From contig JAHLEZ010000017.1 of assembly GCA_020726505.1 (NCBI GenBank), forward strand, positions 1,302,001 to 1,366,000: 64,000 nt of DNA, in the 5' to 3' direction. The translations under genes and the position numbers were made by a program. Of this stretch, positions 11,720 to 23,987 are shown one piece after another (positions within the stretch are counted from its first letter, which is position 1; the number at the start of each line of letters is the position of its first letter). The DNA comes from Leptodontidium sp. MPI-SDFR-AT-0119 (taxonomy: Eukaryota > Ascomycota > Leotiomycetes > Helotiales > Leptodontidiaceae). The notes under the pieces were generated by a model, which was given only the letters and a program-made list of their open reading frames with translations, did no database searches and had not been told where the DNA came from.

Positions 11720-12916
11720 TCAAACCCTCAACTTCCCAACTTTCGCTTCCAGCTTCTCAATATCCACAATCCTGTCCTCCCGCTTCAAGTCCGTATCAAG
11801 ATCCAAACCCAAACCCTCACACCTCTTCAAAAACCCAACAACCTCCTCCCTCCTCATCTCAAACACCCGTTCCCTCTCTTCCACCACCCCCTCACTCGCA
11901 CCCTCCCTCTTCATCAACCCAAGCAACTTCTCATGCACCACGGGGAACTCCATCGCATCCATTAGGACAAGTCTCAAAGCTGCGATCTTAGCACCCGTCG
12001 ACGATACCGAACACGACTTGATAGAAGCAAGAAGAGCTTCCCGAAAAGTATGGTTCGAGAGCGAGAAGTCCTGATGTGCTGAGAGAACGGCATACGCTTC
12101 CGCTGACCCAGCTGCCGTAGCGAGAGATGCGAGGAGAGCTTTCAGGTACGTAATGTAGGACGCCAGAAGACTCCCATACCCTATCTCATCATCAGTACAC
12201 ATCTCTCTTGCTTTCATCTTTGCGGCTGTGTCACGAAGGTTAAGAATATCCACTTACCTCTCTCACCACCACCCACTTCCAAATCATGTCTCAAAACCTC
12301 AAACCACCACTCCAACTCCTCTCTCACACCCTCTTCAACCCTCCCCTCAACACCACCATCCAAACCCCTCACAATCCCATGCACGACAGCACACGCCTTG
12401 AATACTCTCAACCCGTACAAATCCACAGACCGTCTCGCCACAGACGAGGAGTTGTAGATACTATTCCCCAACTCGCTATGGGTTGACGCCGTGGCTTCGA
12501 GATAGCTCGGTTTATATTCCAGCGGAATCTTCTGTATGCTCTTCACCATAAATGAGGATAGTCCTTGAGCGAGCAGAGTTTGTGTCGCGGGTGCTGAGGG
12601 GGGTGTTTCTTCTGCCGAAGCGTCAGTAATCGGTATACTACTGTACACCTAACCAAAGGATTATCACTGAACGGCTGGAAGGAGGTAAGGTACCTTGCGA
12701 AGTCACTTCCTTCAAAGCCTTTTTCACTGCTTTCTCAGAGAAATGCGAGATGCACACACGTATCGCTTTGTCGAACTTCGATGCGTATGGTCGTTGGGTG
12801 GGAGATTCAAGATCTTGCTTCTCGTTGATCTGGACAGATGAACTCTTGCTGTGAGAGCTTGGCTTGGCTTGGGTGAGGAGGGAGAGGTGACGGTTGGTTG
12901 GCATTTTGATACACAT
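11720..12916 (-). CDS. Conserved-looking fungal protein of unknown function
   Basis: Three exons on the minus strand are inferred from phase: 12916 (or the second ATG, 12904) to 12707, 12648 to 12267 (or 12258), then 12225 to 11720, about 361-365 aa. The second intron is very short: 41 nt with a GTGAGA donor, or 32 nt if the better-looking GTAAGT is used; both keep frame. The protein is helical and acidic, without signal peptide or membrane segments. Visible stretches are FDKAIRVCISHFSEKAVKKAL near the N-terminus, VDLYGLRVFKACAVVHGIVR in the middle, and a long charged C-terminal helix that could be a coiled coil. I do not recognise the family. Intact frames across three exons argue for a real gene. 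Confidence 0.65.
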
Positions 12917-14129
12917 CTTTTACGGCGATGTATGGATGGGAGCTCTGTAAGTACAAGCTAGACGAGGAGAAAGATGATTCTCTGAATGTACGAGATGGAA
13001 AAAAGATAATCGAGATAAGTGAGGAATTCAATTTATGGTTGAGGTGCGATTTCTAGACTTCCAGCTCATCTCGCAGCCATGCAATGGACATATATACCTC
13101 CCGTCCCTCCCCACCACAGATCAGCAACAGATCAGCTGCCTCCCCCTTCATACCAAAACAGACAAAACCGTATTAATTTCTAAGCACCCACCCACTCACT
13201 TCATTGGTAAGAAGTCATAGCATATCGTACCAGAAGAAGGTATCCCGTAAGTACTGTACAATGACACCCACCCGCGAGCTTAATCTCCTCGGGTTGGTCG
13301 CGACCGCATTGCACCCGAGCACCTCTCCCAGCCTGGGGATTGACTCGCACTCACACTCAATCACACGCACATACGCACACAGATACACATACCTGGGTAC
13401 TAAACACCCCCCAGAGCGGAGAAATCCCCCAAACCATAATTTCTCCACCGGGCTATCCATCACATCGCTGCTGACGCCCGACACAAAAAAACATCCGAAG
13501 TTAGGATAGTGAAGCGAAGGAATCAGCATCGCCGCTGTCGCGAAGGGGAAGGGAAAGCGGAAATGGAGAGGAAAGTAAGCCGACATCTCGCTTGACGTAA
13601 AAAGGGCAAGCAACATTGACCAATTGGATGAATTTTTGTCGTCGGGTTGGACCCGAGCTTGGCGGGGGCGGGGATTTCCAGGTTGGCTGGGACTGACTGG
13701 TAAAGAAATAACCCCGCCAAGGCAGTATCTCTTTTTTTGAGTCAGCATTTACGAACTTGAAGGAAAGGAAACTCTCACTTGGCTGGCTTGGTTTTTTTTT
13801 CTTCTTCATATGATGACAGATAAAAAGTGATTTGAGACTGACTATTTTTCGTTCTCCGTGTTGATCGGGTTTAAAACGAGAGGCCTTTTCGAGGCACAGT
13901 ACAGAACACTGGGCTTATTATCGCACTGGGTTGCAACTTCGAAGTGGTGGAGAAATACCCCCTACCCCAGACTCCATTTCTCCAGATCCCCCTCCAAAGT
14001 CGGCCCGGTTCGACGTCAACGAACGAACATCCTATTATCGAAGTCTTCACTTGACACAACTGGCAATTCCACTCAGAAACTCTTGCCGGGGCAGTCTCAC
14101 TTATCTAACCCAATCCATCAGTCAACAAT
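12917..14129. other. Divergent promoter region
   Basis: This lies between the unknown minus-strand gene and the Zn2Cys6 factor. It contains a CA-rich tract at about 13345-13395 and pyrimidine-rich stretches. Open frames here are low-complexity and I do not call them. Confidence 0.45.
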
Positions 14130-15813
14130 ATGGTCTACCAAGAAGCCCTGGAATTATTCCCCCTCGCAGATGTGGGATATGGGAACCAATCCACGGGATG
14201 TTCTCAAAGGGATAGACCGCCTAGGAAAGGTCACAAGAAATCTAGAAGGGGATGTTATGAGTGTAAACGCCGGAAGATAAAGGTATGTTTCTTTTTACTG
14301 TCCAGTCATCTCGCTCAGTCCACCCCCCTTTCAACTTTCATCCTCACGTTCTACACTCATCCTCATCTTCATCATCCAACTCAACCTCATCCTGTCATAC
14401 CACACCACTCTATCCCCGCCACCAAACCCAATAAGACTATCATATAAGAAAGACATACTCACCCCCACCACAGTGTCAAGAAACTCGCCCCTCCTGCTCC
14501 AACTGCATCCGGCTCTCCCTCAGGTGCAGATACATCCCAGACTCAGCCTCAATAGTAACACGCAGCGCACCCCTCCTGCAACCCTTCTCCTCACTACAGA
14601 TCGCCAATGTCTTCAGCTTGACGGACGTCAGGCTCTTTCATCATTTCTTGGTTGCCGCTTGGCCGCATCTTCCTGTCAGAGCGGATAATGTGTGGTTGGA
14701 GTATGTGGTTCCTATTGGGCATCAGGTGGGTTTTGATCCTTTCGGCATTGGATTTTACTTTTACCTCATGACCTCTGATTCGTTGTTGATCTATTTACCA
14801 TTCTATTTGTTCCTGTCTGTTTGCTTCTCTTCGCTCCCTTCACTTCCCCTTGGCTATAGACTACAACAAGCGAAGTGATATGAAAAGATCTCTGTCACTC
14901 ACTAACAACCCCACAGTGCGAATACCTAATGCACGCCATGATGGCCCTCTCCGCCTCGCACCTCGGGAAACTCACCCCCTCCCACTTAACAAGCATCGCC
15001 CAATCCCACCGTCTGCACGCCATCTCCGGTCTCAACGCCGCCCTCTCCAACCCTCTAACATCCACCGCCGACGGCGACGCTGCACTAGCAACCTGCTACG
15101 CCCTCCTCATGCAGAGCTGGTACATGGATGACGGCCTCCCCGCCTCGCTCATCTTGACCCGCAGCGTACACACCACTACGCGCTGGGTCCGCGAGCAGAA
15201 GATCCGCAGTTTGTTGGCGGGTGATGATGAGGGGACGAGGGTGGCTAGTATGAAAGGGCGATTGAGAGACGCGCCTGCTTTCAGTAAAGATTTCGTCGAT
15301 AAAGCATTAGACGCTTTAGGACCGCTTGGAAACCTGTGTGAAGAGAGTTATCAGAAAGATTTATTCAACGTGTTGAGAGAAGCGTTTGGGAAACTGGGAG
15401 GGAGTTCTGTTGCTTGTATGTTATACCCCTCCTTATTTTCACTCCTTCGATTGTTATTTGGTTTTTTTGATTAATGTTGTAATGGAATAGGCTACGACGC
15501 ATACGTCTCCCTCGATACCTTCCTCTCGACTCTTTCCTCCTCATCCATAACATCTCTCCTCTCTCCCATCATTCAAACCAACCAACTCCTCCTCGCTTTC
15601 CTAGTCGCTCTACATCTCGTTATGCGACCTATCTCTTGTCGTGAGAGGAAACAATATACTGTCTCCTTCTATGGCATCAGGATGAGTAGTTGGATCCCTG
15701 GAATTTGGAATGCTGTTGGTGAGGAGGCGAGGGTGAGATTAGAGTGGCCGATGTGGGTTAGTGGGTTACATGGAAAGGGGATGTTAGAGAAGTGGAGTTT
15801 AGTTGGCTGTTAA
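14130..15813 (+). CDS. Zn2Cys6 (C6) fungal transcription factor
   Basis: Exons 14130..14282, 14474..14725, 14917..15415 and 15491..15813 give about 408 aa with matching phases. The binuclear cluster is split by intron 1: CYECKRRKIK joins CQETRPSCSNCIRLSLRC, giving C-x2-C-x6-C-x5-C-x2-C-x6-C near residues 43-70. N-terminal basic residues (RPPRKGHKKSRRG) precede it. The remaining part carries LMHAMMALSASHL, which resembles the middle-homology/Fungal_trans_2 region of Upc2-like and metabolic regulators. The protein is short for the family but complete. Its target is not predictable; the epimerase downstream is on the opposite strand and tail-to-tail. Confidence 0.88.
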
Positions 15814-16031
15814 GTATATAGAAATGAAGAGGTATTTGAGGGTTGAGCGAATGATTGGATATAACAATAGTCAATTCTTCTCTAATGACGTGTTTACATC
15901 CCAACCGAGAGTCTCGCGTATATACCTTGGAGCATCCTAGGCATGATACGGCTCTATTATATGAAATATTGACTCGCTCTAACTTCTTGATCATCTATAC
16001 CGTCATCAAGACTATTCAAGCTACCCCTTCA

Positions 16032-17060
16032 TCAAGCCGAAGCACCACCCTCAACAGCAGTTGTATAAACCCCCGTCGGCACAGCATGATACCCCCTCTT
16101 CCCAACCTTAATCATCAACTCACTCCTCCACTCCTCACCCCTCCCCACCATCTCCACAGCCCTCTGAAACGTATAAACCGGCTTCCAGCCTAACTCCCTC
16201 ACCGCCTTAGAAGAATCATAAACCCTATCCACCCTATCCAAAAACCTCCACCCAACCCTCCCATAAACCTCCTCAAACCCAGGAACAACCCTCCTCAACG
16301 CCTCCCCCGCATCCTCATCCAACAACCTCCTCGTCTCCTCACAATCCCCAAACGGCGACGGCGCACTAACTACAAACTTCCCCCACACAACACTCCCCTC
16401 CCCCGCCCTCTCCACCGCACAAACACAAGCCCCAACAACATCAGCTACATCAACCCTCCTATAAACCAACTCATTAACCTTCAGATTCCCCTCATCCCAC
16501 CCCTCCCTCCGCTCAACCACATCGTCCTCCTCAGGGAAGAACCTCGACGTCCGCAACACAATCACCGCCATCCCCGTCTGCCGATGCACAAGCTCGCACA
16601 CATCCTCCGCACACACCTTCGTCACGCCATAAATATTCTTCGGCTCAGGCACAACGCTTTCATCAATCCACGCCGCGGGCTCACCCTTAGCGGGAGCTAA
16701 CGCGCGCCCGAATGTCGTGGTGCTGCTCGTGAAGATGAACGATGTGATGTTAGCTGCGGCGGCGTGCTCGAGTAAGAGTGTAGTACCCGTGATGTTCACC
16801 GAGATGAATTCGCTTTTGCTGTGTGTGCCCACGTGCGGTTTATGCAGTGTGGCTGTGTGGATGATGGAGTGAAATTTGTATTGTGTGAAGATTGAGGTGA
16901 GGAGAGAGGCGGATGTGATGGATCCGACTATTGTTGTTGTTGGTGAGGGGAGGATGTCCAGTCCGATCGGTTCGTAGCCGAGAGAGGGGAGGGTGTACAT
17001 TAGTGCGCTGCCGAGATGGCCTGAGGAGCCTGTTACGAGGACGAGTTTGGACATCTTCAC
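16032..17060 (-). CDS. NAD-dependent epimerase/dehydratase (extended SDR)
   Basis: A single exon of 342 aa. A second in-frame ATG two codons later is equally possible as the start. Rossmann motif TGSSGHLGSA at residues 10-19, an Asp at about 35 typical of NAD preference, and catalytic YGVTK (Tyr144, Lys148) preceded by TSSTT (111-115). The C-terminal region (YDSSKAVRELGWKPVYTFQRAVE) is the usual substrate-side sequence of sugar-nucleotide-epimerase-like SDRs. Substrate unknown; the family includes UDP-glucose epimerases and many less specific reductases. The coding strand is unusually G-rich near the C-terminus, leaving long C-rich runs on the plus strand at about 16090-16500. Confidence 0.88.
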   Translation of the reverse strand: MKMSKLVLVTGSSGHLGSALMYTLPSLGYEPIGLDILPSPTTTIVGSITSASLLTSIFTQYKFHSIIHTATLHKPHVGTHSKSEFISVNITGTTLLLEHAAAANITSFIFTSSTTTFGRALAPAKGEPAAWIDESVVPEPKNIYGVTKVCAEDVCELVHRQTGMAVIVLRTSRFFPEEDDVVERREGWDEGNLKVNELVYRRVDVADVVGACVCAVERAGEGSVVWGKFVVSAPSPFGDCEETRRLLDEDAGEALRRVVPGFEEVYGRVGWRFLDRVDRVYDSSKAVRELGWKPVYTFQRAVEMVGRGEEWRSELMIKVGKRGYHAVPTGVYTTAVEGGASA

Positions 17061-17549
17061 GGTGAGGACGAAATTATGAAGAGGCTAGACAGGATGAGAA
17101 GAAAGAAGCCAAATTTTTTTTTTTTTGAAAGAGTCGTGAAAATGTTTGATATAGAAGTCTGCGGATGTTGACTCATCCTCGCGATGCCCCCTGACTAGAC
17201 TATTTTGGGCTTAATTTTATCGGCCTTATGAGTCTTTGGGTGTCTTGGTACGAGTGTTTTTTCCTGTATTGTACATCCTCAAAAAGAAAAGTAAGAAATA
17301 GAGACAGTCCCGAGGGAAATCAGCATCGATGTAGTCATCATCAACGTCGTGAATTTCTATATGCATAATCACAAGTAGGTATTTCTCGCTGCCCTTGGTT
17401 CGCTCCCCGCAATCTCCAAATGCGCTCCTTTCCCCTCATACCACCCGCCTGTCATTCTATAGCAGCCATCCTTTTACATAATCCAAACTCCATGTCCGAA
17501 ATAAAACCCAGGTCAATTCCATAGTGACAACCACAAACTCAAAGCTAGC
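17061..17549. other. Intergenic; epimerase promoter and SCY1 trailer
   Basis: This contains a T run at about 17115-17128 and one TGACTCA (about 17168) upstream of the epimerase, which may be chance. No gene is seen. Confidence 0.4.
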
Positions 17550-20529
17550 TCACAGCAAACTCTCCCAAGCATCCAACCCTGATTTCTTCTGTCCTTGCTG
17601 AGTCCCTTGCGGTGCTCCGAAACCCATGCCCTGCTGCTGCGGGGTACCGAAAGCATTACTCTGTGCCTGAGGCGGAGGTTTAAACGAATTCGCACCCGGC
17701 GGTGGAGGTAAAGAGAAAGAATTCGATGCTGCTATCTGTGGTCGTTGTTGGCCAGGCGGAGGCAGGGAGAAGGCGTTCATGGGGTTTGTAGTAATCGGTC
17801 GTTGCTGGTTCATTGACATGTTGTTCAGTGAACTTGAGTTTGAGAGGTTAGACATCGGTGTAGTGTTGGTGCTTGCCCACGGATTCGGGGCTGCTGCACC
17901 CCAATTGACGGATGTTTGTTGTTGAGGTGCTTGGAATGTCGAGGGGGTTTGTGGTTGGAGAGGGGTGGAGTAGGTATTGTTTTGTTGCGGCTGCATTGGT
18001 GTGCTGAAACTATTCTGTGGTTGAAGAGGTTGAGAATACTGCGTTGTCGTCGGGCTGAGCGTATCGAAGCGAGAGAGATCAGGCGTGATTGTTCTCGAAG
18101 CAGGCTGTTGTTGTGGTCGCATTGGGAGCGTCATTGAATTTCCTGACATTGCTGTTGTCGCTGAACTTGGAGTCGACCAGGCAAAAGATGGCGTGGCCGA
18201 TGTATTAGAGACATTTCTAGGCGTTTGAGCTTGTGCAGGTCCAGAATCCCATCCGCCATCTAGAGGATTCGATGGTGATGTGGGACCAGCATTCCCTTTC
18301 ACGAGACGCTCGAAATCGATTTCTGGATCGTCGGATAGACCGTTGCTACTGAAAGCGTTGGTGGCATTGAATGACATGAAGTCATCATTACCCTTTGCTT
18401 GGGTTCCGTTTGCTCCAGAAAGCTCTTGAAGCTTCTTCGTCTGTTCAGCCTCGACCCGCGATGATAAACTCTTGATTAAATCCATGAATTGTTGGAATTG
18501 CTTGAGATCTAGCAATGGACCTAAACTCATGCTCCAGAGGACTGGTAGGATATCCATGGCGACGAAGTCTGCGTCTGCCACACCACCAACTTGACGCAAG
18601 ACGTTGAGTGCTGCAATGCCAACAGCCGGCTCTTTTGTTTTGATGCCCTTGATCAGAGGTACAATTTTCTCTTGCATGGTATACTTATCAAGAGCGGTAG
18701 AGGAGCTTTTCTTACTGGCATTGGAATTATTGATGCCATCAAGACCATCATTGCTTGATGCAGGGTCATTTGAGCCTCCACAAAGGATTACAAATGCCTC
18801 CAAACCTCGTACTTTAATTCCCAAGCTGCTGGTTTTGGTGAACACTGAAGCGATGACAGGAAATAATTCGTTCTTGATAGTTGAGAAATCCAATACTGGC
18901 AAGACGATCGGTAGACTACGTAACGCAGAATCCACGATAGTGTGGGTGGGGGATTCTATCGCGAGGTGAATGATGGGGAGGATATCTGTTCATGTCAGTG
19001 GTGTCCGGACAACGATTTCATGTTAAACTTACTGTCTTTGAATTCCTTGCCCGAACAGTTGGTAGCGATAGCTCTGATATGCTCCAACAAAACCATCAAT
19101 CCAGCCTCCTTTGCGGGATCTCGTTCGGGGGGCGTGGGCGTTTTACTATTGCCGACCGGGATAAAAATCTCGTTCAATCTTGGTATGATCTTCTCCGTAA
19201 ACGCCCTCCGCCCAGAGGGTAGCAACTCTACAATAGTAAAGACGTTCTTCAATATCAGAGACAACAACTCCCTGTCTTTCATCTCCTCGAGCAGAGCGGG
19301 AAGGACTTTCTTTTCAAGTACTGATTTCGGGAACGAGGGCAACACCCTGGAGAGCCCACGCATGAATTGTGCTTTCTCATTTGGAGTCTTTGCTGGTAAA
19401 GAATCCAGAAATCGAATTGTTGAGATCAGAATGTTGTCGAAATATGCACTTTGCTGAAACTCTTTGGCAGTCATTCGCTGAGCTGGTCTTCTTGTTATCA
19501 ACCGCGGGAGGACGGAAGATGTGAGATCCTTGGGAATCGGCCGTGATGAGAGGAAGCCATTACTAGCTGAAGGTATGGACGAAGAAGATGCAAACAGTCT
19601 CTTGTATGTCGAGACACTCGCGTTGGTTTGTAGTGGTGAAGTATGTGGTGAGTTGTACAGAGCAATTATTAACAGGCCAAGAGAAAACATATCCGCAGCA
19701 ATGTTCAGGTTCGAATCCAGCACGAAGTCAGGGGAGGTATAGTCGAGGTTCATTTGCACAGAGCGAGGTAGTCGAGGATCGAGGTTCAGTGTTTCGGAAA
19801 GGTTTATGGGTATCACGGAGCTGGCTTTCGTTGAGCCATCTGGAGGGCTTGAGAAACTCAATCCACTGATTTTCCAATCGGACTGTAGTTCATCAGCGAT
19901 TGTCCATTGACGATTGAGGGCATTCCCACCTTTGCATTCACAAACACCGCATCTGGTGTCAAGTTCCCATGGACAAGACCGGCATTGTCATGTAAAAACT
20001 CCAACGCCTTACTGATCTGTTCCAACCCCTTTTGTATTTCCAATTCGTCAATCTCCAATTCCCTCCTCCGTCTACCTCCTTCTGCATCCTCTGTAACGAA
20101 TCGGCTCGATCGACCTCCCACACCTCCAGCCCTCTCTTGCTCATCCTTCTCCAGCAATAGCCCCGATAATGAAGCAGTCACTGTCTCTGTCGCGAACTGT
20201 AGTCCGCCATTCCTCGTATCTTCCACGGGCTCAACCAATTCCAAGATATTCGGATGCCGTAGCCTCGCCAGCGACGAAGCCTCTTTCTTCAACCTCTCTA
20301 CTACTTCCTCAGTAGCCCTCTTCAACGATGAAGCACTCGACCTCCCAAGCGACCCAGCATGCGAATCTAGAGACTTGCGATCGAAGACAAAGACCGAGAC
20401 AGCCTTGCCCGTAGACTTCTTCTTCGCATCGTAGATCTTCCAGGGACCAGATGTCGAGCTGGGCGTTGATGCTATCGAGTAATTCGAGTTGATGTTCGAG
20501 GAGAAGGATTTCAGGGCCGAGCTGAACAT
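17550..20529 (-). CDS. SCY1: SCY1-family pseudokinase (SCYL2/CVAK104-like)
   Basis: Exons 20529..19930, 19882..19033 and 18985..17550 give about 961 aa. The N-terminal kinase-like domain is degenerate: the VAIK region reads VSVFVFDRK, the catalytic HRD is replaced by VHGNLTPD (about 186-192), and DFG by SDWKISG (about 201-207). This is the expected pattern for the SCY1 family rather than decay. HEAT-like repeats follow to about residue 640, then a Pro/Gln/Asn-rich low-complexity tail ending KKSGLDAWESLL. SCYL2-type proteins work with clathrin and AP-1/AP-2 in Golgi-endosome traffic; S. pombe ppk32 and yeast SCY1 are the likely counterparts. Head-to-head with BCAT. Confidence 0.9.
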
Positions 20530-21102
20530 GTTGACAGGAGCTCCTGAGAGCTATGCGATGCGATGCGATACGCAGCCGTGGAGGAGACTATGGTCGCATT
20601 GAAAGTTGACAAAGGAGTGGAAGTGGAAGTGTAGGCAACAACTGCAGGCCGGCCGTAGAAGCAATCAATTGGAGGGAAGGGGATGAAGGTGCAATAGGAC
20701 AAAGGGTCGTGAAATTGAAGATATACTTGCAAGGCAACGATTGGGTGATTCTCCAAGCCAATAAAGTTCTCGAGCCTCGTTAGCTTGGTGGTGTTGACTG
20801 GCAGGAGAGTGGTTGGTTGGTTGGTTGGTGGCCTTTCAGACGAGGCTCTGGCTGCTGACTTGAAGGGCGCGCGGATTGGGTCGGCAAGCAGCGGCCGAAA
20901 GGCTTGGCAGTCAGGACAAACAGCTCCGATTCTAGGAGGGCGAGTTTATTTATATTTCTATACTTCTCTACACGCACTCACACTTGACTCTGACTCAACC
21001 CAACCGTCAACCCCACGCAATTGTCCTATAAAGAGGGTTGGCCTGGGCTGGAGTATATGATACCAACTTCCTTCTCCAATCCTCAAATCCCAATTCTTCA
21101 CC
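20530..21102. other. Bidirectional promoter between SCY1 and BCAT
   Basis: A short divergent spacer. It contains a GGTT tetranucleotide repeat (about 20811-20830), a CCAAT at about 20757 and two TGACTC sites near 20985-20997. Confidence 0.6.
20985..20997 (+). promoter_or_regulatory. Tandem Gcn4/CPC-1-type sites upstream of BCAT
   Basis: TGACTC at 20985-20990 is followed directly by TGACTCA at 20991-20997, about 105 bp before the BCAT ATG. TGACTCA is the consensus of the bZIP activators Gcn4 (yeast) and CPC-1/CpcA (filamentous fungi). A BCAT gene is an expected target of general amino-acid control. Confidence 0.6.
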
Positions 21103-22508
21103 ATGCTCCGTCAATTGCGCCCGAGAGCATCGCTCTTCCAGTCCCAACCCTCGAGGCTGATAGCTGCAGCAACATATCAACAACAACAATCGCGACTATA
21201 CAGCATCCAAGCCAATGCAGCGTCAGATCTCAAGGCCCAGGATATCGATCCCTCTAAACTGTCCATTACGAAGACCACAACTCCCAAACAATTGGTTCCG
21301 CCAAATGAACTGGTCTTTGGACGAACTTTCACCGGTCCGCCACTCTCTGTTCCTATCTTTGCCCTTATCCTCCCCTCTCCATTTCTACTTTCACTGCCTG
21401 TTCAACCTCCTCTTTCAATGCTCATAATCCATGTGTATATACACATATATCTATATACGTGCAAGTACACAGCTAACGTCCATCTCTCCCAGACCACATG
21501 CTCTCCGTCGAATGGACCGCCGCAGACGGCTGGCTCCCCCCTCGCATAACACCCTACCAAAACCTCTCCCTCGACCCGGCCTCCTGCGTCTTCCACTACG
21601 CATTCGAATGTTTCGAAGGCATGAAAGCCTACAAAGACTCCAAGGGCCAGGTGCGCCTCTTCCGCCCCACGCAAAACATGGCACGAATGAACAAATCCTC
21701 CGCCCGCATCGCCCTCCCCACCTTCGACTCCTCCGCCATGATAAACCTCATCTCGAAGTTCGCGCAGCTGGAGGAGAGATTCATCCCAGATGCGAGAGGA
21801 TATTCGCTCTATCTCCGCCCGACTATGATCGGTACCCAAAGAACCCTCGGTGTTGGTCCCCCAGGAAGCGCACTGCTATTCGTGATCGCCTCGCCAGTTG
21901 GTCCATACTACCCGACAGGCTTCAAGGCCGTGTCGTTGGAAGCTACAGATTACGCCGTGCGTGCCTGGCCCGGTGGAGTGGGCGACAAGAAACTCGGCGC
22001 AAACTACGCGCCTTGCATCCTCCCTCAACTCGAAGCTGCAAAGCGTGGTTTCCACCAGAATCTCTGGCTGTTCGGCGAAGAGGAATATGTCACTGAGGTT
22101 GGGACGATGAATATGTTCGTCGCTATCAAGAATAAGGAGACGGGGCAGAAGGAATTGCTCACTGCACCGCTTGATGGAACAATCCTCGAGGGCGTGACGA
22201 GAGATTCGGTATTGAGTCTCGCGAGGGAGAAGCTAGCACCTGAAGGATGGATTATCACAGAGAGGAAATACACGATGCCTGAATTGGCCGAGGCTGCTAA
22301 TGAGGGGCGATTACTGGAGGCGTTTGGAGCGGGCACAGCGGCTATTGTTAGTCCCGTGAGGAATATCAGTTGGAGGGGGAAGTTGGTGGATTGTGGGTTG
22401 AGGCCTGAGGAGGAGGCAGGTGAGATTGCTCTCCGCATGAAGGATTGGATTGAGGCTAGGCAGTATGGTGATGAGGAGCACGAGTGGAGTTATGTTGTAC
22501 CTAAATAG
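21103..22508 (+). CDS. BAT1: Branched-chain amino acid aminotransferase, mitochondrial
   Basis: Two exons, 21103..21334 and 21493..22508, give 415 aa. The donor is the unusual GTCCGC, but the join restores the conserved [10 protein letters not shown]. The N-terminus is basic and Ser/Gln-rich without acidic residues over the first 35 or so residues, a typical mitochondrial presequence. Conserved class-IV aminotransferase motifs: [18 protein letters not shown], and the PLP-lysine motif KLGANY with the Schiff-base Lys at about 244. [28 protein letters not shown] and [12 protein letters not shown] follow. It transfers the amino group between Leu/Ile/Val and 2-oxoglutarate. Two Gcn4-type sites lie just upstream. 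The 158-nt intron contains a TA-rich microsatellite-like stretch. Confidence 0.95.
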
Positions 22509-23194
22509 GGGAGGGAGGAGTTGTACGATGATTAGATAGAGGGTGGCAAAAGAATCATGAGAGCGCTGTTTTGTTAGAATTCCTATCTAGTCTGTTTGGG
22601 TTTTGATGGTGTGAGGTCGAGGGTGTGAAGTGATACAGCGGCCGGGAGTGAAGTTGTATGTAAGACGTACTCATTCTGGCGGATATTGGGGTCACTTTTA
22701 TGATGTGTACATCCTATCCAAGATGTCCCTCATCAGATAGGTGCCAGTATCACAACTTTCCAGATGGCCAAGCTCATTTGTCCCTCCCTCCATATATTGA
22801 TCCAGCCAGCTAGTTCCGCATCCGCATTCTGACTCACTCCACCTATACCATCTCATCTTCATACCGACCTGACCTACATCAAAACATCTCAAAAGCACAA
22901 TTCATAATTCTCAACGACCAAGTAACTCATCTGATCACTGAACGCAAAGAAAAATCCATTTGACAAGAGCAAAAACACAAACAAACTAGCATTCCCTCCA
23001 CCTCCAAATCACTCTATAACCTCCCCTCCTCCCTCACCCTCCTCAAATGACCCGTAAGCCATCCCATCCATCCATCTAACATCCCCTCCCCCTTCCATGC
23101 ATGCAAGCGCGTCAAAAAAGACATATGTACAATCTCCTCTCCCTCCATGTACGCAAGATAAGAGGTGTATGATCCGATCCATCTCTATCGACTA
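22509..23194. other. Convergent intergenic gap
   Basis: 3' trailers of BCAT and ESSS. CT-rich sequence at about 22980-23100; no gene seen. Confidence 0.45.
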
Positions 23195-23987
23195 TCACGA
23201 TTTGCTCTCTGGCTCCTTGAGGATCCCTTCGACTTCTAACCGGCGGCGTGCTTCTTCTAGGGCCCAAGTTTGTATCCTAGATGGTGGGTGTGGTTAGCTT
23301 GTGTTCCGTAGATGATTGCTGAGTCCTGTAACGGGATAGAGATGAACGTCATGTCCCCATATGTCTCTACCAGCCCACTTGGTGGTTGACCCCCATTTCC
23401 GTCCGCCCTGATCCGCCATCCAATCCTTCTCTAGAACTCCTCCGCAGTCCTGCATCGAAGATATCACCACTTCTCCTCTGTTTGCTCCATCCATCCCTTC
23501 ATCCTCCTCTCTCTGTCCGACCCGTACCCTACTTCCATCCCATCAATTCCCATCCACTCCATCATCCCTAAGTTGACTCATTCTCCCCCCACCCAGTCAC
23601 CCATCAATCCCTCATCCCATTCCCCATTCTCCAATCCCCAACCCCACAAAGAGGAGAAAAACGAAAAGAAAAGACAAACACTCACGAAGTATCAGGCTTA
23701 AAAGCATACCCCACAACCCCCAACGCCAAACTCCCAAAGAACCCATACACCCAGAGACCCTCCCACCCCTCCTTCTCCGCCTTCTCGCCCGGCTTAACGC
23801 CAAACAGCCATCCCGTCGGCGGGTCGTAGTGGTCCTCGTGTGCGTGGTCTGCCGCCTTGACTGCCTGCGTGCTGGAGAAGGATCGGCTTGCTGTTGGGGC
23901 GGCCATGCGCGATGTGCTGAGGACGGTGGAGGTGTTGGAGAGGCACTTTGCCGCGCGCAGGGCGCGAGATGCTTGGATTTGTGGCAT
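23195..23987 (-). CDS. NADH:ubiquinone oxidoreductase ESSS subunit (NDUFB11-like)
   Basis: Exon 1 23987..23686 and exon 2 23276..23195 give 127 aa. The 409-nt intron is long for this genome but the join TS-IQTWALEEARRRLE is the family's C-terminal signature, and the phases fit. The N-terminus is a mitochondrial presequence (Arg/Ala/Ser-rich, RSFSST). Then comes HYDPPTGWLFGVKPGEKAEKEGWE followed by one membrane helix (about residues 77-95). The ESSS subunit is an accessory membrane-arm protein of respiratory complex I. Upstream ATGs in the same region are not preferred because they lack a presequence. Confidence 0.9.

Noticed and set aside
13215..13748. 177-codon minus-strand frame in the divergent spacer
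   Set aside because: Low-complexity sequence with no splice partner or recognisable domain.
16090..16500. C-rich tract suspected as a simple repeat
   Set aside because: It is the complement of G-rich codons in the epimerase, whose protein alignment is normal.
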